Source: Gammaproteobacteria bacterium
GTDB lineage: Bacteria; Pseudomonadota; Gammaproteobacteria; SZUA-229
DNA: 6,259 nucleotides
Direction of reading: 5' to 3'
NCBI GenBank assembly: GCA_015484935.1
Contig: WFUQ01000101.1
Coordinates: 1 to 6,259, forward strand
The stretch's first letter is position 1. Every line of letters starts with the position of its first letter. Below the pieces are notes generated by a model that had not been told where the DNA came from, ran no database searches, and worked only from the letters and a program-made list of their open reading frames with translations. Of the stretch, positions 1-6,259 are shown in pieces. The translations under genes were made by a program, and so were the position numbers.

Positions 1-19
1 AGATGTGTATAAGAGGCAG
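1..19. other. Nextera/Tn5 mosaic-end adapter remnant (artefact)
   Basis: The first 19 bases match the Tn5 mosaic end used in Nextera libraries (AGATGTGTATAAGAGACAG) at 18 of 19 positions; the single difference is G instead of A at position 16. It sits exactly at the edge of the window and interrupts the kinase gene just after its phosphoacceptor motif. It is therefore best read as untrimmed adapter at a contig end, not as genomic DNA. The last six or seven codons of the kinase reading frame on this side are artificial. Confidence 0.93.
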
Positions 20-1545
20 GAATACCCCATCATGATACCGAGCAGATTATTGAAATCATGCGCCACACCACCGGTGAGTTTACCGAGCGCATCCATCTTC
101 TGGGTGCGTCGCGCCAAGCTCTCCACTTCCTTGCGCTCGGTGATATCCGTTATGGTACCGACATAACCGTTCACCTCACCATGCTCATCGTACTCAGCAT
201 GCGCCTGCCCCAACACCCAGCGGATACCATCATCACGCTCGAATCGATACTCCAGCTTAAAGGGTACATCTTCTTTGGCAGCACTCTCCCATGTGGCAAA
301 CACCTTCTCCCTGTCATCCGGATGCAGACCTTTTACCCAGCCATCACCGAGTGCATCCTTCGAATCGATACCGGTGATCTCGCACCACTTCTCATTCACA
401 TACAGACAGGCCCTGTACGCATCGGTATAGAAGATACCGACCGGCGCGACAGATGCGAGTGTCTGGTAACGTTTCTCACTCTCGATGATCTTCTGTCTCA
501 GTTGATACTGACCGGTCACATCATTGAACACCAGCACCATGCCCAGTATGTCATCACCGTCTCGTATCGGTGCCGCTGAATCGGCGATCTGATATTCGGT
601 GCCGTCTTTGGCGATCAATGTCGTATGGTTACTGAGATAGACCGTCTCACCGTGCGCCAGCACTTTTTCTATCGGGTTCTCGATGATCTCGCGCGTGGTC
701 GCATCGACGATGGGGAAGACTACCTTGACAGATTTACCCATCGCATCGGCACTCAGCCAGCCTGTCAATTGTTCTGCGACAGGATTCATACGCGTGATAT
801 GCCCTTCCGCATCAGTGGTGATGACGGCATCACCGATACTGTTCAGTGTCTGCGACAGATACTGTTTCTGCTGCGCCAGTTTTTCCAGATGCTCGGCCAG
901 TCTCACACGGAGATAGTTTATCGATTCGACCATGCTGTCGAATTCATCATCAGCTCGCTCTTCGCGCTCCAGACTCAGCGGTTGCAACAGGGTAGACGAT
1001 GTATCCCTGACCAGAAAATCGGTGATGGTCGAGAGATGTCTGGTGACCAGACTCGAGAACAGATAGTAGATGAATATCGCTACCAGAAACGTTTTAACCG
1101 CGTTGGATAACAGGATGATCCACAGGCGATTGAGCAGACGCTGATAGACACCCTCCAGTGAAGCCACCACGACCAGTTGCCCGATAGTGGTGTTCTTGTC
1201 GTTATAGATATGCTCCAGCCCGGTGTTGTACTGGATGATATCTTCCAACGGTCGCTCACCACTGCTGACCGTCCGGTTATTCTCCAGTGTCACTTCGGCG
1301 AATACCACATCCGGTAATTCGGTGATACCATCGAGCAACAACTGTAACTGACCGACATCCATCAGCCATGCAGACTGTTTGATGCTATCCAGATAACTTG
1401 AGTCTATCTGTTCAAGACGTTGATGGATCACATCGGTATCGTGTCGATACTCGTTGAATAACTGCACCGCTGTCGTTATCAGGGTGATGCCTGAACTGAA
1501 CAGGATGGTATACAGGATCAATCTGCTGGCAAGTCTGTTCTTCAC
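20..1545 (-). CDS. Membrane PAS-domain sensor histidine kinase (3' end missing)
   Basis: This is a sensor kinase that would autophosphorylate on a histidine and pass the phosphate to a response regulator. From a GTG start it reads about 508 codons without a stop. Residues about 8-27 form a first membrane segment, about 28-138 a periplasmic sensor, and about 141-167 a second membrane segment. A degenerate HAMP-like linker follows (DDEFDSMVESINYLRVRL). PAS 1 spans about 228-345 (GDAVITTD, N-P-V-A-E-Q-L-T-G-W). PAS 2 with its PAC segment spans about 359-473 (HPDDRE, DITERK). The phosphoacceptor helix starts near 478 with GKLTGGVAHDFNNLL; the predicted phosphorylated residue is H496. This GGVAHDFNNLL form is typical of PAS-containing, often hybrid, kinases. 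The ATPase domain and any receiver domain lie beyond the window. GTG is chosen because an in-frame stop (that of the upstream gene) lies 13 codons upstream, a weak AGAGA precedes it, and the membrane segment follows at once. The ligand and the partner regulator are unknown. Confidence 0.9.
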
Positions 1546-1584
1546 GTTATCTCTTGTACCCGTTTCACTTTGACAGGTCGCATG

Positions 1585-2319
1585 CTATTTCGAAAACCGA
1601 CCGAGCGTCCGGTCATAGATTTTTATATAGGTCCCATCCAGCTTCATCGATTGCAATGCGTCTGCCAGTTGCGGCACGAGTCGCTGGTGTTTTTTGTTGA
1701 CGTATAGAAACAGTTCCATACTCGCCAGCGGTGGTTGCAGGAAACGGATGTTGACCGGATGCTGTTTCAACCACATGATCCCGCTCCATCTATCGAACAG
1801 CACCACGTCGGCCCGATCATTTTCCAGCAGGCCGAATAACTGCGCACTGTCCTGTGCCTTGGTCAGCGATCTATAGTGGGTGACTTTCTTTTCGAATAAT
1901 TTCCAGCCGTTGATGTAAGCGACGTTATAAGGTTTCAGACTCTTCCAGCCATCGACTGTGAACTGCTTGTCTTTGGTGAATACGAGAAAATCGAAATCGA
2001 TGATCTTACCCGGCACCATGCGCAGGTCAGTATATTTTTTTTCGAGTCCTTTTATCCTCGCGATATTGCCATCATCGATACCTGAATTCGCATTGACCAG
2101 GGAACGTTCAGCAGGCAACAATACGGTCTTCGCCTTGATACCCACACGCTGAAATATCTCTTTTACGATAAGATCATAAAACCCGTCGCCTTCGGCAGTA
2201 ACGAAAGGTGCATCCCGACCAGAGGTGATAGTAATCTCATCTTCGGCATGCACGACGGTGTTCATCGCCATGAAGAACACCAGACTTATCCCACACCAGC
2301 TGTTCCGCCAAATCATCAT
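1585..2319 (-). CDS. Periplasmic family-3 solute-binding protein
   Basis: This 244-residue protein is a secreted substrate-binding protein of the SBP_bac_3 type (small polar solutes and amino acids in the wider family). Residues 1-25 look like a signal peptide, with a hydrophobic stretch and likely cleavage after V-H-A at A25. The mature chain of about 219 residues is the normal length for this fold. Family-like features are the early GDGFYDLIVKEIFQRVG segment, the PAERSLVNANSGIDDG stretch, and the closing SMKLDGTYIKIYDRTLGR helix. The start is supported by GGGAG (2326-2330) six bases upstream of the first of two adjacent ATG codons. It is the first gene of a leftward unit and ends 39 bases before the histidine kinase. 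No ABC permease or ATPase gene adjoins it in this window, so a sensory role with the kinase is plausible (inference). The ligand cannot be read from the sequence. An orphan transport component is the main alternative. Confidence 0.88.
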   Translation of the reverse strand: MMIWRNSWCGISLVFFMAMNTVVHAEDEITITSGRDAPFVTAEGDGFYDLIVKEIFQRVGIKAKTVLLPAERSLVNANSGIDDGNIARIKGLEKKYTDLRMVPGKIIDFDFLVFTKDKQFTVDGWKSLKPYNVAYINGWKLFEKKVTHYRSLTKAQDSAQLFGLLENDRADVVLFDRWSGIMWLKQHPVNIRFLQPPLASMELFLYVNKKHQRLVPQLADALQSMKLDGTYIKIYDRTLGRFSK

Positions 2320-2499
2320 CAGGTTCTCCCTCCCGAAAGAAGTCGATCTATAGAAACCAGCGCACGAGCCGAAATAATACTATCAGGGGAACCAGATGGC
2401 GCAGAACCTGTCTACCATTGCTGAAATCCTGACAGAAGCTTGCTAGACTCCGTACAGACTAGCACCATTTAGAATCATTAGGAATAGATTGCCGAGAGC
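2320..2499. promoter_or_regulatory. Divergent intergenic control region
   Basis: These 180 bases separate the leftward sensory genes from the rightward metal-efflux operon and hold no convincing coding region, so the promoters of both units should lie here. On the minus strand the only -10-like words noticed are the complement of ATAATA at 2374-2379 and a TATAGA-like word near 2349-2354; neither has a good -35 partner. On the plus strand TAGAAT (2470-2475) is a possible -10, and CTGACA (2429-2434) is -35-like but too far from it. The clearest structure is the dyad at 2441-2464, listed separately. The actual promoter positions are not resolved. Confidence 0.5.
2441..2464. promoter_or_regulatory. 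Imperfect 24-bp dyad, candidate operator of the efflux operon
   Basis: TGCTAG at 2441-2446 is the perfect reverse complement of CTAGCA at 2459-2464. Extending inward, the nine-base arms TGCTAGACT and AGACTAGCA pair at eight of nine positions around a six-base centre. The dyad ends 35 bases before the ATG of the first operon gene and just upstream of a TAGAAT word (2470-2475), a position suited to a dimeric regulator acting on the rightward promoter. No regulator gene for it is in the window. It could also be chance, since six-base arms are short. Confidence 0.4.
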
Positions 2500-2826
2500 A
2501 TGCGATACGTGAGCAGAATACTGATTTGTCTGTTGATCACCTCCACACTGGGGTATACCAGTGCGTGGGCGTTCGACTATAAGACGGATACTGCTGCCGA
2601 CACCACGCTCTCCGATATCGACCTTTCGATGGATACCAGCACCGATGGACAGGATCACCCCTCTTCATCCTGTGATCACTGCTGCCATGCCAACGCTCAC
2701 ATGCTCGCTATCTGCTCGTTCGATAGCAACCAACACCCGATACTGACCAACAGTACTGTAGCCGTATTCGACAATCACGCGGCTTCCTATATCGCTTTTC
2801 TGGATTCCCCACCCCCCAGACACTGA
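2500..2826 (+). CDS. Small secreted Cys/His-rich protein, CzcI-like
   Basis: This 108-residue protein has a signal peptide (hydrophobic residues about 7-20, likely cleavage after A-W-A at A24). The mature part begins with an acidic, Thr/Ser/Asp-rich stretch (25-52). It then carries a dense candidate metal-binding cluster, CDHCCHANAHM, with C58, H60, C61, C62, H63 and H67 and a further C72, and ends in a proline-rich tail (PPPRH). Small Cys/His periplasmic proteins of this layout often precede czcCBA genes; CzcI of Cupriavidus is the named example and has been linked to regulation of efflux. Here it is the first gene of the efflux operon, 80 bases upstream of czcC. Its ribosome site is weak: GAGAG lies almost against the ATG, which could mean low translation or a wrongly placed start. 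The CzcI assignment rests on size, secretion, Cys/His content and position, not on an alignment. Confidence 0.72.
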   Translation: MRYVSRILICLLITSTLGYTSAWAFDYKTDTAADTTLSDIDLSMDTSTDGQDHPSSSCDHCCHANAHMLAICSFDSNQHPILTNSTVAVFDNHAASYIAFLDSPPPRH

Positions 2827-2839
2827 TTTCGCTCGACCC

Positions 2840-2855
2840 CCGGTAGCTCTACCGG
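2840..2855 (+). repeat. Hairpin 1 in the gap between the CzcI-like gene and czcC
   Basis: CCGGTAG (2840-2846) pairs perfectly with CTACCGG (2849-2855). In RNA this would be a six-base stem, CCGGTA/TACCGG, with a GCTC loop. No run of T follows, so it is not a standard intrinsic terminator. It begins 14 bases after the stop codon of the CzcI-like gene and is followed four bases later by a second hairpin. Confidence 0.55.
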
Positions 2856-2859
2856 AACT

Positions 2860-2878
2860 GCGCATGTTCAACATGCGC
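2860..2878 (+). repeat. Hairpin 2 in the gap before czcC
   Basis: GCGCATGTT (2860-2868) is a perfect nine-base inverted repeat of AACATGCGC (2870-2878) around a single C. As RNA it gives a seven-base GC-rich stem with a TTCAA loop. Only GTACTCGTTTAATC follows, which is a poor U-tract. It may be a weak or partial terminator, an mRNA-stabilising or processing element that sets different levels of the first gene and czcCBA, or a protein-binding palindrome. It ends 28 bases before the czcC start codon and does not cover that gene's ribosome site (AGGAA, 2893-2897). Confidence 0.6.
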
Positions 2879-2906
2879 GTACTCGTTTAATCAGGAATTT
2901 AAAAAC

Positions 2907-4151
2907 ATGTTATTTAAAGAAAATGCTTTGCATGGTCTGTTTGCAGGGTTGCTTTTGTTCTCAGTCAACGTCACCGCTTCGCCTGAACAGCAGCGTATCG
3001 ACACGACACTGCAACACTGGTTACAGCAGAACGTTGATGCACACCCCGCCGTGATGGCGGCTAAATCGCAGATACAGGCTTCCGATGCCCGCCTGCGAGC
3101 AGCTGACAAGGCGCTGTTCAACCCCGAACTGGAATTTGACGCTGAAGACATCGATGTCAAAACCACCCAACTGGGCATCAGTCAGGAGATAGACTGGGGC
3201 GACCAGCGCGGTTCACGCACGCAACTGGCTCAGCAGCAGAAAACCATCACTTACCTCAACTATGTCGAAACCCGCCAGAACCTGGCGGCAGAGATACTGG
3301 CAGCACTGGCCGAATGGCGCAGCACACAGTCATTACAACAACTCGCGGAAAAGCGGCTGCAACTGATGTCGCGCTTCGTCGATCTGGCCGAACAGCGATA
3401 CGCAGCCGGTGACCTGAATCAGGTCGAGCGTGACCTGGCGACATTGGCGATGTCAGAAGCCCGTTTTCAATCGGCTATCGCGCAAGCGACACTGGTAGCA
3501 AGCCGACAATCATTGATCGCACTCACCTCGGAAGATACCACGCAGTGGCCGGATTTTCCGCAATCTTTGACCCGCCTGCCGGCAGAACAGGATGACCAGA
3601 AAATCCTGGACACGCTACCCGCTATCCAGCGTGCGAAGACGCAGATCCTGGCAGCACAGGCCGAAGTCGAATTGAGCCGTAGCGAAGGCAGTGCCAACCC
3701 CACCATCTCGGTGCGTGGCGGTAAGGAAGGTGACGTCTCCCTCATCGGCCTGAACCTTTCGATACCGCTACAGCTACGCAACAACTTTCAAGCCGAAATC
3801 GATGCTGCCAATGCGGAATACATCGCCGTGCAGAGTGAAGCGAAGAATGTCTACCGACAGGTACGCAGCCGTCTGCAATCGGCACGCAGTGCCTATCAGT
3901 TGAGTGAGGCCGCATGGCAGGCATGGTTACAATCCGGCGCCCGCAGTCTGAATCAACAGATCGGCTTACTGCAACGTCTGTGGAAAGCAGGCGAACTCAA
4001 CACCACCGATTACCTGGTACAACTCAAACAGGCACTGGACACACAGACCAGCGCACTGGAACAACGCAGCATGATGTGGAATAACTGGACCGAATGGCTA
4101 ATCGCCTCCGGACAGATCAAACATTGGCTGAACGCAGGAGAAACAGAATGA
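2907..4151 (+). CDS. czcC: CzcC-type outer-membrane efflux channel (TolC family)
   Basis: This 414-residue protein is the outer-membrane component of a tripartite RND metal pump. It would form the trimeric channel through which cations leave the periplasm. A signal peptide covers about residues 1-24 (hydrophobic LFAGLLLFSVNV, then TASPEQ); there is no lipobox cysteine, so it is probably not a lipoprotein. The rest is rich in Ala/Gln/Leu helices in two similar halves, as in the OEP family. Characteristic stretches are HPAVMAAKSQIQASDARLRAA near the N-terminus, the strand-like QLGISQEIDWGDQRG, and in the second half GLNLSIPLQLRNNFQAEIDAANAEY. The length matches the CzcC group (about 420). AGGAA lies nine bases upstream of the ATG. 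Its stop overlaps the czcB start by four bases, indicating translational coupling. Confidence 0.9.
   Translation: MLFKENALHGLFAGLLLFSVNVTASPEQQRIDTTLQHWLQQNVDAHPAVMAAKSQIQASDARLRAADKALFNPELEFDAEDIDVKTTQLGISQEIDWGDQRGSRTQLAQQQKTITYLNYVETRQNLAAEILAALAEWRSTQSLQQLAEKRLQLMSRFVDLAEQRYAAGDLNQVERDLATLAMSEARFQSAIAQATLVASRQSLIALTSEDTTQWPDFPQSLTRLPAEQDDQKILDTLPAIQRAKTQILAAQAEVELSRSEGSANPTISVRGGKEGDVSLIGLNLSIPLQLRNNFQAEIDAANAEYIAVQSEAKNVYRQVRSRLQSARSAYQLSEAAWQAWLQSGARSLNQQIGLLQRLWKAGELNTTDYLVQLKQALDTQTSALEQRSMMWNNWTEWLIASGQIKHWLNAGETE
4136..4140 (+). promoter_or_regulatory. Ribosome binding site deciding the czcB start
   Basis: AGGAG lies seven bases before the ATG at 4148, inside the end of czcC. It favours this ATG over an in-frame upstream ATG at 4094, which would add 18 charged residues (MANRLRTDQTLAERRRNR) in front of the signal peptide. 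The chosen start gives the ATGA stop/start overlap common in co-translated operon genes. Confidence 0.85.
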
Positions 4152-5335
4152 ACAAGCAAAACAGAACCTGGCTAGTACGGATCGTATTTTTACTCAGCTG
4201 CGCTTTCGCAGCTGCCGGACTGAGTTATGCCTCAGGCGGCCATGACGATCATGACGAAGGCGGTGAAGCCGGACACGGTCACGAAGAAGGTAGCCAGGAC
4301 GAAGGCGGCCATGAAGAAGAACAGTCAGTCAAACTGACACCACAACAGATGACATTGGCTGGTATCGAAACACACGCTATCCGCATGCAGGATGTTCCAT
4401 CCACCATCAATGCACCGGGCGAGATCACGCTGAATGCATACCGGACTTCATCGGTCACACCCAGATTACAGGCACAGGTACTGGAGCGACATGCCAGACT
4501 GGGCGACAGCGTCACTGACGGGCAACCATTGCTGACTTTATCCAGCGTCGAGATGGCGAACGCACAGGGTGAATTGATCATCGCTGCACGGGAATGGAAA
4601 CGGGTCAAAAAACTGGGACGCAAAGTCGTTTCGGAGCAACGCTATACCGAAGCACGCGTCACCTATCAGCAGGCAAAAGCACGCGTACTCGCCTACGGCA
4701 TGACCAGCAAACAACTGGATAGATTTATCGACAGCGGTGATGCTTCACAGGCGAATGGCACCTTCCAGTTATTGTCACCACAGGCAGGCACCGTCATAGA
4801 AGATAACTTTATCGTCGGTGAGTTGATCGAACCGGGCAGACCGCTGTTCGTCATCAGCGATGAATCTGTCTTATGGGTAGAAGCACAGTTGACTCCTACT
4901 CAGGTAGCAACCGTTTCGGTCGGTAGCGATGCTGACATCACCACCGACGGCAAAACCGTCAACGGGAAAGTCGTACAGATACATCATTCACTGGATGAAG
5001 GCACGCGTACGCTCGGAGTACGTATCGAAATCGCCAACCCCGATGACAGACTGCACCCCGGTGTATTCGTCCAGGCACAGATCAGCAGCAGCGAATCTGA
5101 AAAAGCGCTGGCAGTACCGGTGAATGCAGTATTGCGCAGCCCCGACGGAGACTGGATGATCTTCACCGAACACGAAACCGGTGAGTTTGAACCACAGGAA
5201 GTCGAGCTGTTGAAAACAGTCGGTGATGTCAGCGTTATCGAAGGCATCGAGCCGGGTACGCGCGTGGTCACATCAGGCGCATTTTTTGTTCAATCTGAAC
5301 TGGCAAAAGCCGGTTTTGAAGTCCACAACCACTAG
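4148..5335 (+). CDS. czcB: CzcB-type RND periplasmic adaptor, His-rich N-terminus
   Basis: This 395-residue membrane-fusion protein bridges the inner-membrane pump CzcA and the channel CzcC. Residues 1-28 form a signal peptide (hydrophobic 9-25, likely cleavage after S-Y-A at A28). Residues 30-58 are low-complexity Gly/His/Asp/Glu with histidines 32, 35, 43, 45 and 55, a plausible loading site for divalent metal. The adaptor fold follows: a first half-lipoyl and beta-barrel part (INAPGEITLNAYRTSSVTPR, then HARLGDSVTDGQPLLTL), a short helical hairpin (about 139-182), the returning lipoyl half (LLSPQAGTVIEDNFIVGELIEPG), a beta-barrel (VEAQLTPTQVATVSVG to RLHPGVFVQAQI), and a membrane-proximal domain ending in HNH. 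The length is normal for CzcB without an extra C-terminal domain. It overlaps czcC by four bases and ends 12 bases before czcA. Confidence 0.92.
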   Translation: MNKQNRTWLVRIVFLLSCAFAAAGLSYASGGHDDHDEGGEAGHGHEEGSQDEGGHEEEQSVKLTPQQMTLAGIETHAIRMQDVPSTINAPGEITLNAYRTSSVTPRLQAQVLERHARLGDSVTDGQPLLTLSSVEMANAQGELIIAAREWKRVKKLGRKVVSEQRYTEARVTYQQAKARVLAYGMTSKQLDRFIDSGDASQANGTFQLLSPQAGTVIEDNFIVGELIEPGRPLFVISDESVLWVEAQLTPTQVATVSVGSDADITTDGKTVNGKVVQIHHSLDEGTRTLGVRIEIANPDDRLHPGVFVQAQISSSESEKALAVPVNAVLRSPDGDWMIFTEHETGEFEPQEVELLKTVGDVSVIEGIEPGTRVVTSGAFFVQSELAKAGFEVHNH

Positions 5336-5347
5336 AGGGTACGACTC

Positions 5348-6259
5348 ATGTTAGATGCTCTCATAAGCTGGTCGGTGAAAAACCGGCTACTGGTGGTGAT
5401 CGCGTTATTCGCGACAGCCGTAGGTGGCAGTCTGATCCTGCCGAAACTCAATCTGGATGCCTTTCCGGATGTGACCAACGTACAGGTGCAGATCAATACC
5501 GAAGCACGCGGACTGGCGGCCGAAGAAGTCGAACAGTTGATCACCTTCCCCATCGAAGCGGTGATGTACGCCCTGCCCGATGTGGAGGAAGTGCGTTCGA
5601 TATCCAAAACCGGACTGTCGGTCATCACCGTCGTGTTCACCGAAGGTACCGATATCTACTTCGCACGACAACTGGTGTTCGAACGCCTGCAATCGGCACG
5701 CGAACAGATACCCGACGGTATCGGTACGCCGGGTATCGGCCCCAATACGTCCGGTCTCGGTCAGGTGTATCAATACATCCTGCGTGCCGATGACCCGGAA
5801 AAGTTTGATGCCATCACCTTACGTAGTTATAACGACTGGATCGTGAAGTTGTTATTGATGCCGGTCGGCGGTGTCACCGAAGTGCTGTCATTCGGTGGTG
5901 AAGTCCGTCAGTATCAGGTGCAACTCAATCCACAACGTTTGCTGGCATACGGTCTGACCGGTGATGATGTCGCCGAAGCGGTAGAGAACAATAACCGCAA
6001 TGCCGGTGGCTGGTATATGGACCGCGGTCAGGAACAACTGATCGTACGTGGTGTCGGCTGGGTACGCAGTGGTGAAGACGGTCTGCGCGACATCAGTAAT
6101 ATTCCGTTGAAAGATGAAGACGGGGTCGCGGTTCGGGTGAAAGATGTCGCGACAGTCGATTTCGGTCCCGAGATCCGACAGGGCGCAGTCTCCATCACAC
6201 GTCGTGATGCCGATGGCAATCCCGAATCACTGGGTGAAGTCGTCGCCGGTGTGGTACTC
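5348..6259 (+). CDS. czcA: CzcA-type heavy-metal RND pump (5' part only)
   Basis: This is the proton-driven inner-membrane transporter of the Czc complex. The frame reads 304 codons and is open at the right edge; full members are about 1,030-1,060 residues. Residues about 12-31 are the first membrane helix. The periplasmic porter domain starts with LNLDAFPDVTNVQVQINTEA, continues with EEVEQLITFPIEAVMYALP and TGLSVITVVFTEGTDIYFARQ, and runs to RRDADGNPESLGEVVAGVVL at the edge. These stretches resemble the CzcA/CnrA group (Zn, Co, Cd, Ni) more than CusA (Cu, Ag), judged from memory of the families. The membrane helix 4 motif that diagnoses HME-RND metal classes is not in the window, so the exported metal is uncertain. 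AGAGGG (5334-5339), overlapping the czcB stop codon, lies eight bases before the ATG. It is the last visible gene of the operon. Confidence 0.92.
   Translation, partial: MLDALISWSVKNRLLVVIALFATAVGGSLILPKLNLDAFPDVTNVQVQINTEARGLAAEEVEQLITFPIEAVMYALPDVEEVRSISKTGLSVITVVFTEGTDIYFARQLVFERLQSAREQIPDGIGTPGIGPNTSGLGQVYQYILRADDPEKFDAITLRSYNDWIVKLLLMPVGGVTEVLSFGGEVRQYQVQLNPQRLLAYGLTGDDVAEAVENNNRNAGGWYMDRGQEQLIVRGVGWVRSGEDGLRDISNIPLKDEDGVAVRVKDVATVDFGPEIRQGAVSITRRDADGNPESLGEVVAGVVL

Noticed and set aside
58..1110. Plus-strand open frames of 173 and 161 codons (58-579 and 625-1110)
   Set aside because: They lie antisense to the continuous kinase frame, which shows clear PAS and phosphoacceptor motifs. 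Their translations show no recognisable domain, and they have no convincing ribosome sites.
1080..1262. Minus-strand 60-codon open frame overlapping the kinase
   Set aside because: It is in a different frame of the same strand as the kinase, whose periplasmic domain and second membrane segment are encoded there. The protein has no recognisable features.
2444..2475. MerR-type promoter: TAGACT and TAGAAT separated by 20 bases, with GACTCCGTACA reminiscent of the mer operator
   Set aside because: MerR-family sites need a dyad centred in the long spacer. Here the spacer lacks the matching right arm (a GTACGG-like word), and the only dyad is centred near the putative -35 instead. The resemblance is limited to one arm.
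2860..2895. Intrinsic terminator separating the CzcI-like gene from czcC
   Set aside because: The second hairpin is strong enough in its stem but is followed by GTACTCGTTTAATC rather than a run of T, so full termination is not supported.
4094..4147. Longer czcB starting at the ATG at 4094
   Set aside because: It would overlap czcC by 58 bases and put a charged 18-residue stretch before a normal signal peptide. The ATG at 4148 has AGGAG at seven bases and an ATGA overlap.
4190..4201. Possible lipobox (LLSC, C18) in the CzcB signal peptide
   Set aside because: The hydrophobic core before C18 would be short and interrupted by R11, while the hydrophobic run continues past the cysteine to a good signal peptidase I site after A28. 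A lipoprotein is not excluded but is less likely.

Overview
The window looks like one end of a contig from a Gram-negative bacterium, most likely a gammaproteobacterium. That placement is an inference from protein style, signal peptides, an outer-membrane efflux partner and Shine-Dalgarno usage; there is no rRNA or other marker gene. The first 19 bases match the Nextera/Tn5 mosaic-end adapter at 18 of 19 positions, so the left edge is a library artefact and biological sequence begins at about base 20. No phage, transposon, CRISPR or tRNA is visible.

Left half (20-2319, minus strand): a two-gene sensory unit. Transcription runs leftward from 2319. The first gene encodes a secreted family-3 (SBP_bac_3-type) solute-binding protein. 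After a 39-base gap comes a membrane histidine kinase with a GTG start. The kinase has two membrane segments flanking a periplasmic sensor, a HAMP-like linker, two PAS domains and the start of the phosphoacceptor domain (H496), where the sequence ends in adapter. No ABC permease or ATPase gene is present in the window, so the binding protein may act as a ligand-detecting partner of the kinase rather than in transport (inference).

Centre (2320-2499): a 180-base divergent intergenic region. It must hold the promoters of both units. Its clearest feature is an imperfect 24-bp dyad at 2441-2464, which lies upstream of the rightward operon.

Right half (2500-6259, plus strand): a heavy-metal efflux operon of the Czc (HME-RND) type. 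It starts with a small secreted Cys/His-rich protein (CzcI-like), followed by an 80-base gap with two hairpins. Then come the outer-membrane channel CzcC, the periplasmic adaptor CzcB (4-base overlap with czcC and a His-rich N-terminus) and the first 304 residues of the inner-membrane pump CzcA, cut by the right edge. CzcA, CzcB and CzcC would form a proton-driven tripartite pump exporting divalent cations. The N-terminal part of CzcA resembles the Zn/Co/Cd/Ni branch more than the Cu/Ag (CusA) branch, but the residues that decide metal specificity lie beyond the window.

Overall the genes belong to recognisable families. The parts least explained by standard annotation are the small Cys/His protein, the tandem hairpins after it, the intergenic dyad, and the pairing of a solute-binding protein with a kinase divergent from a metal pump.
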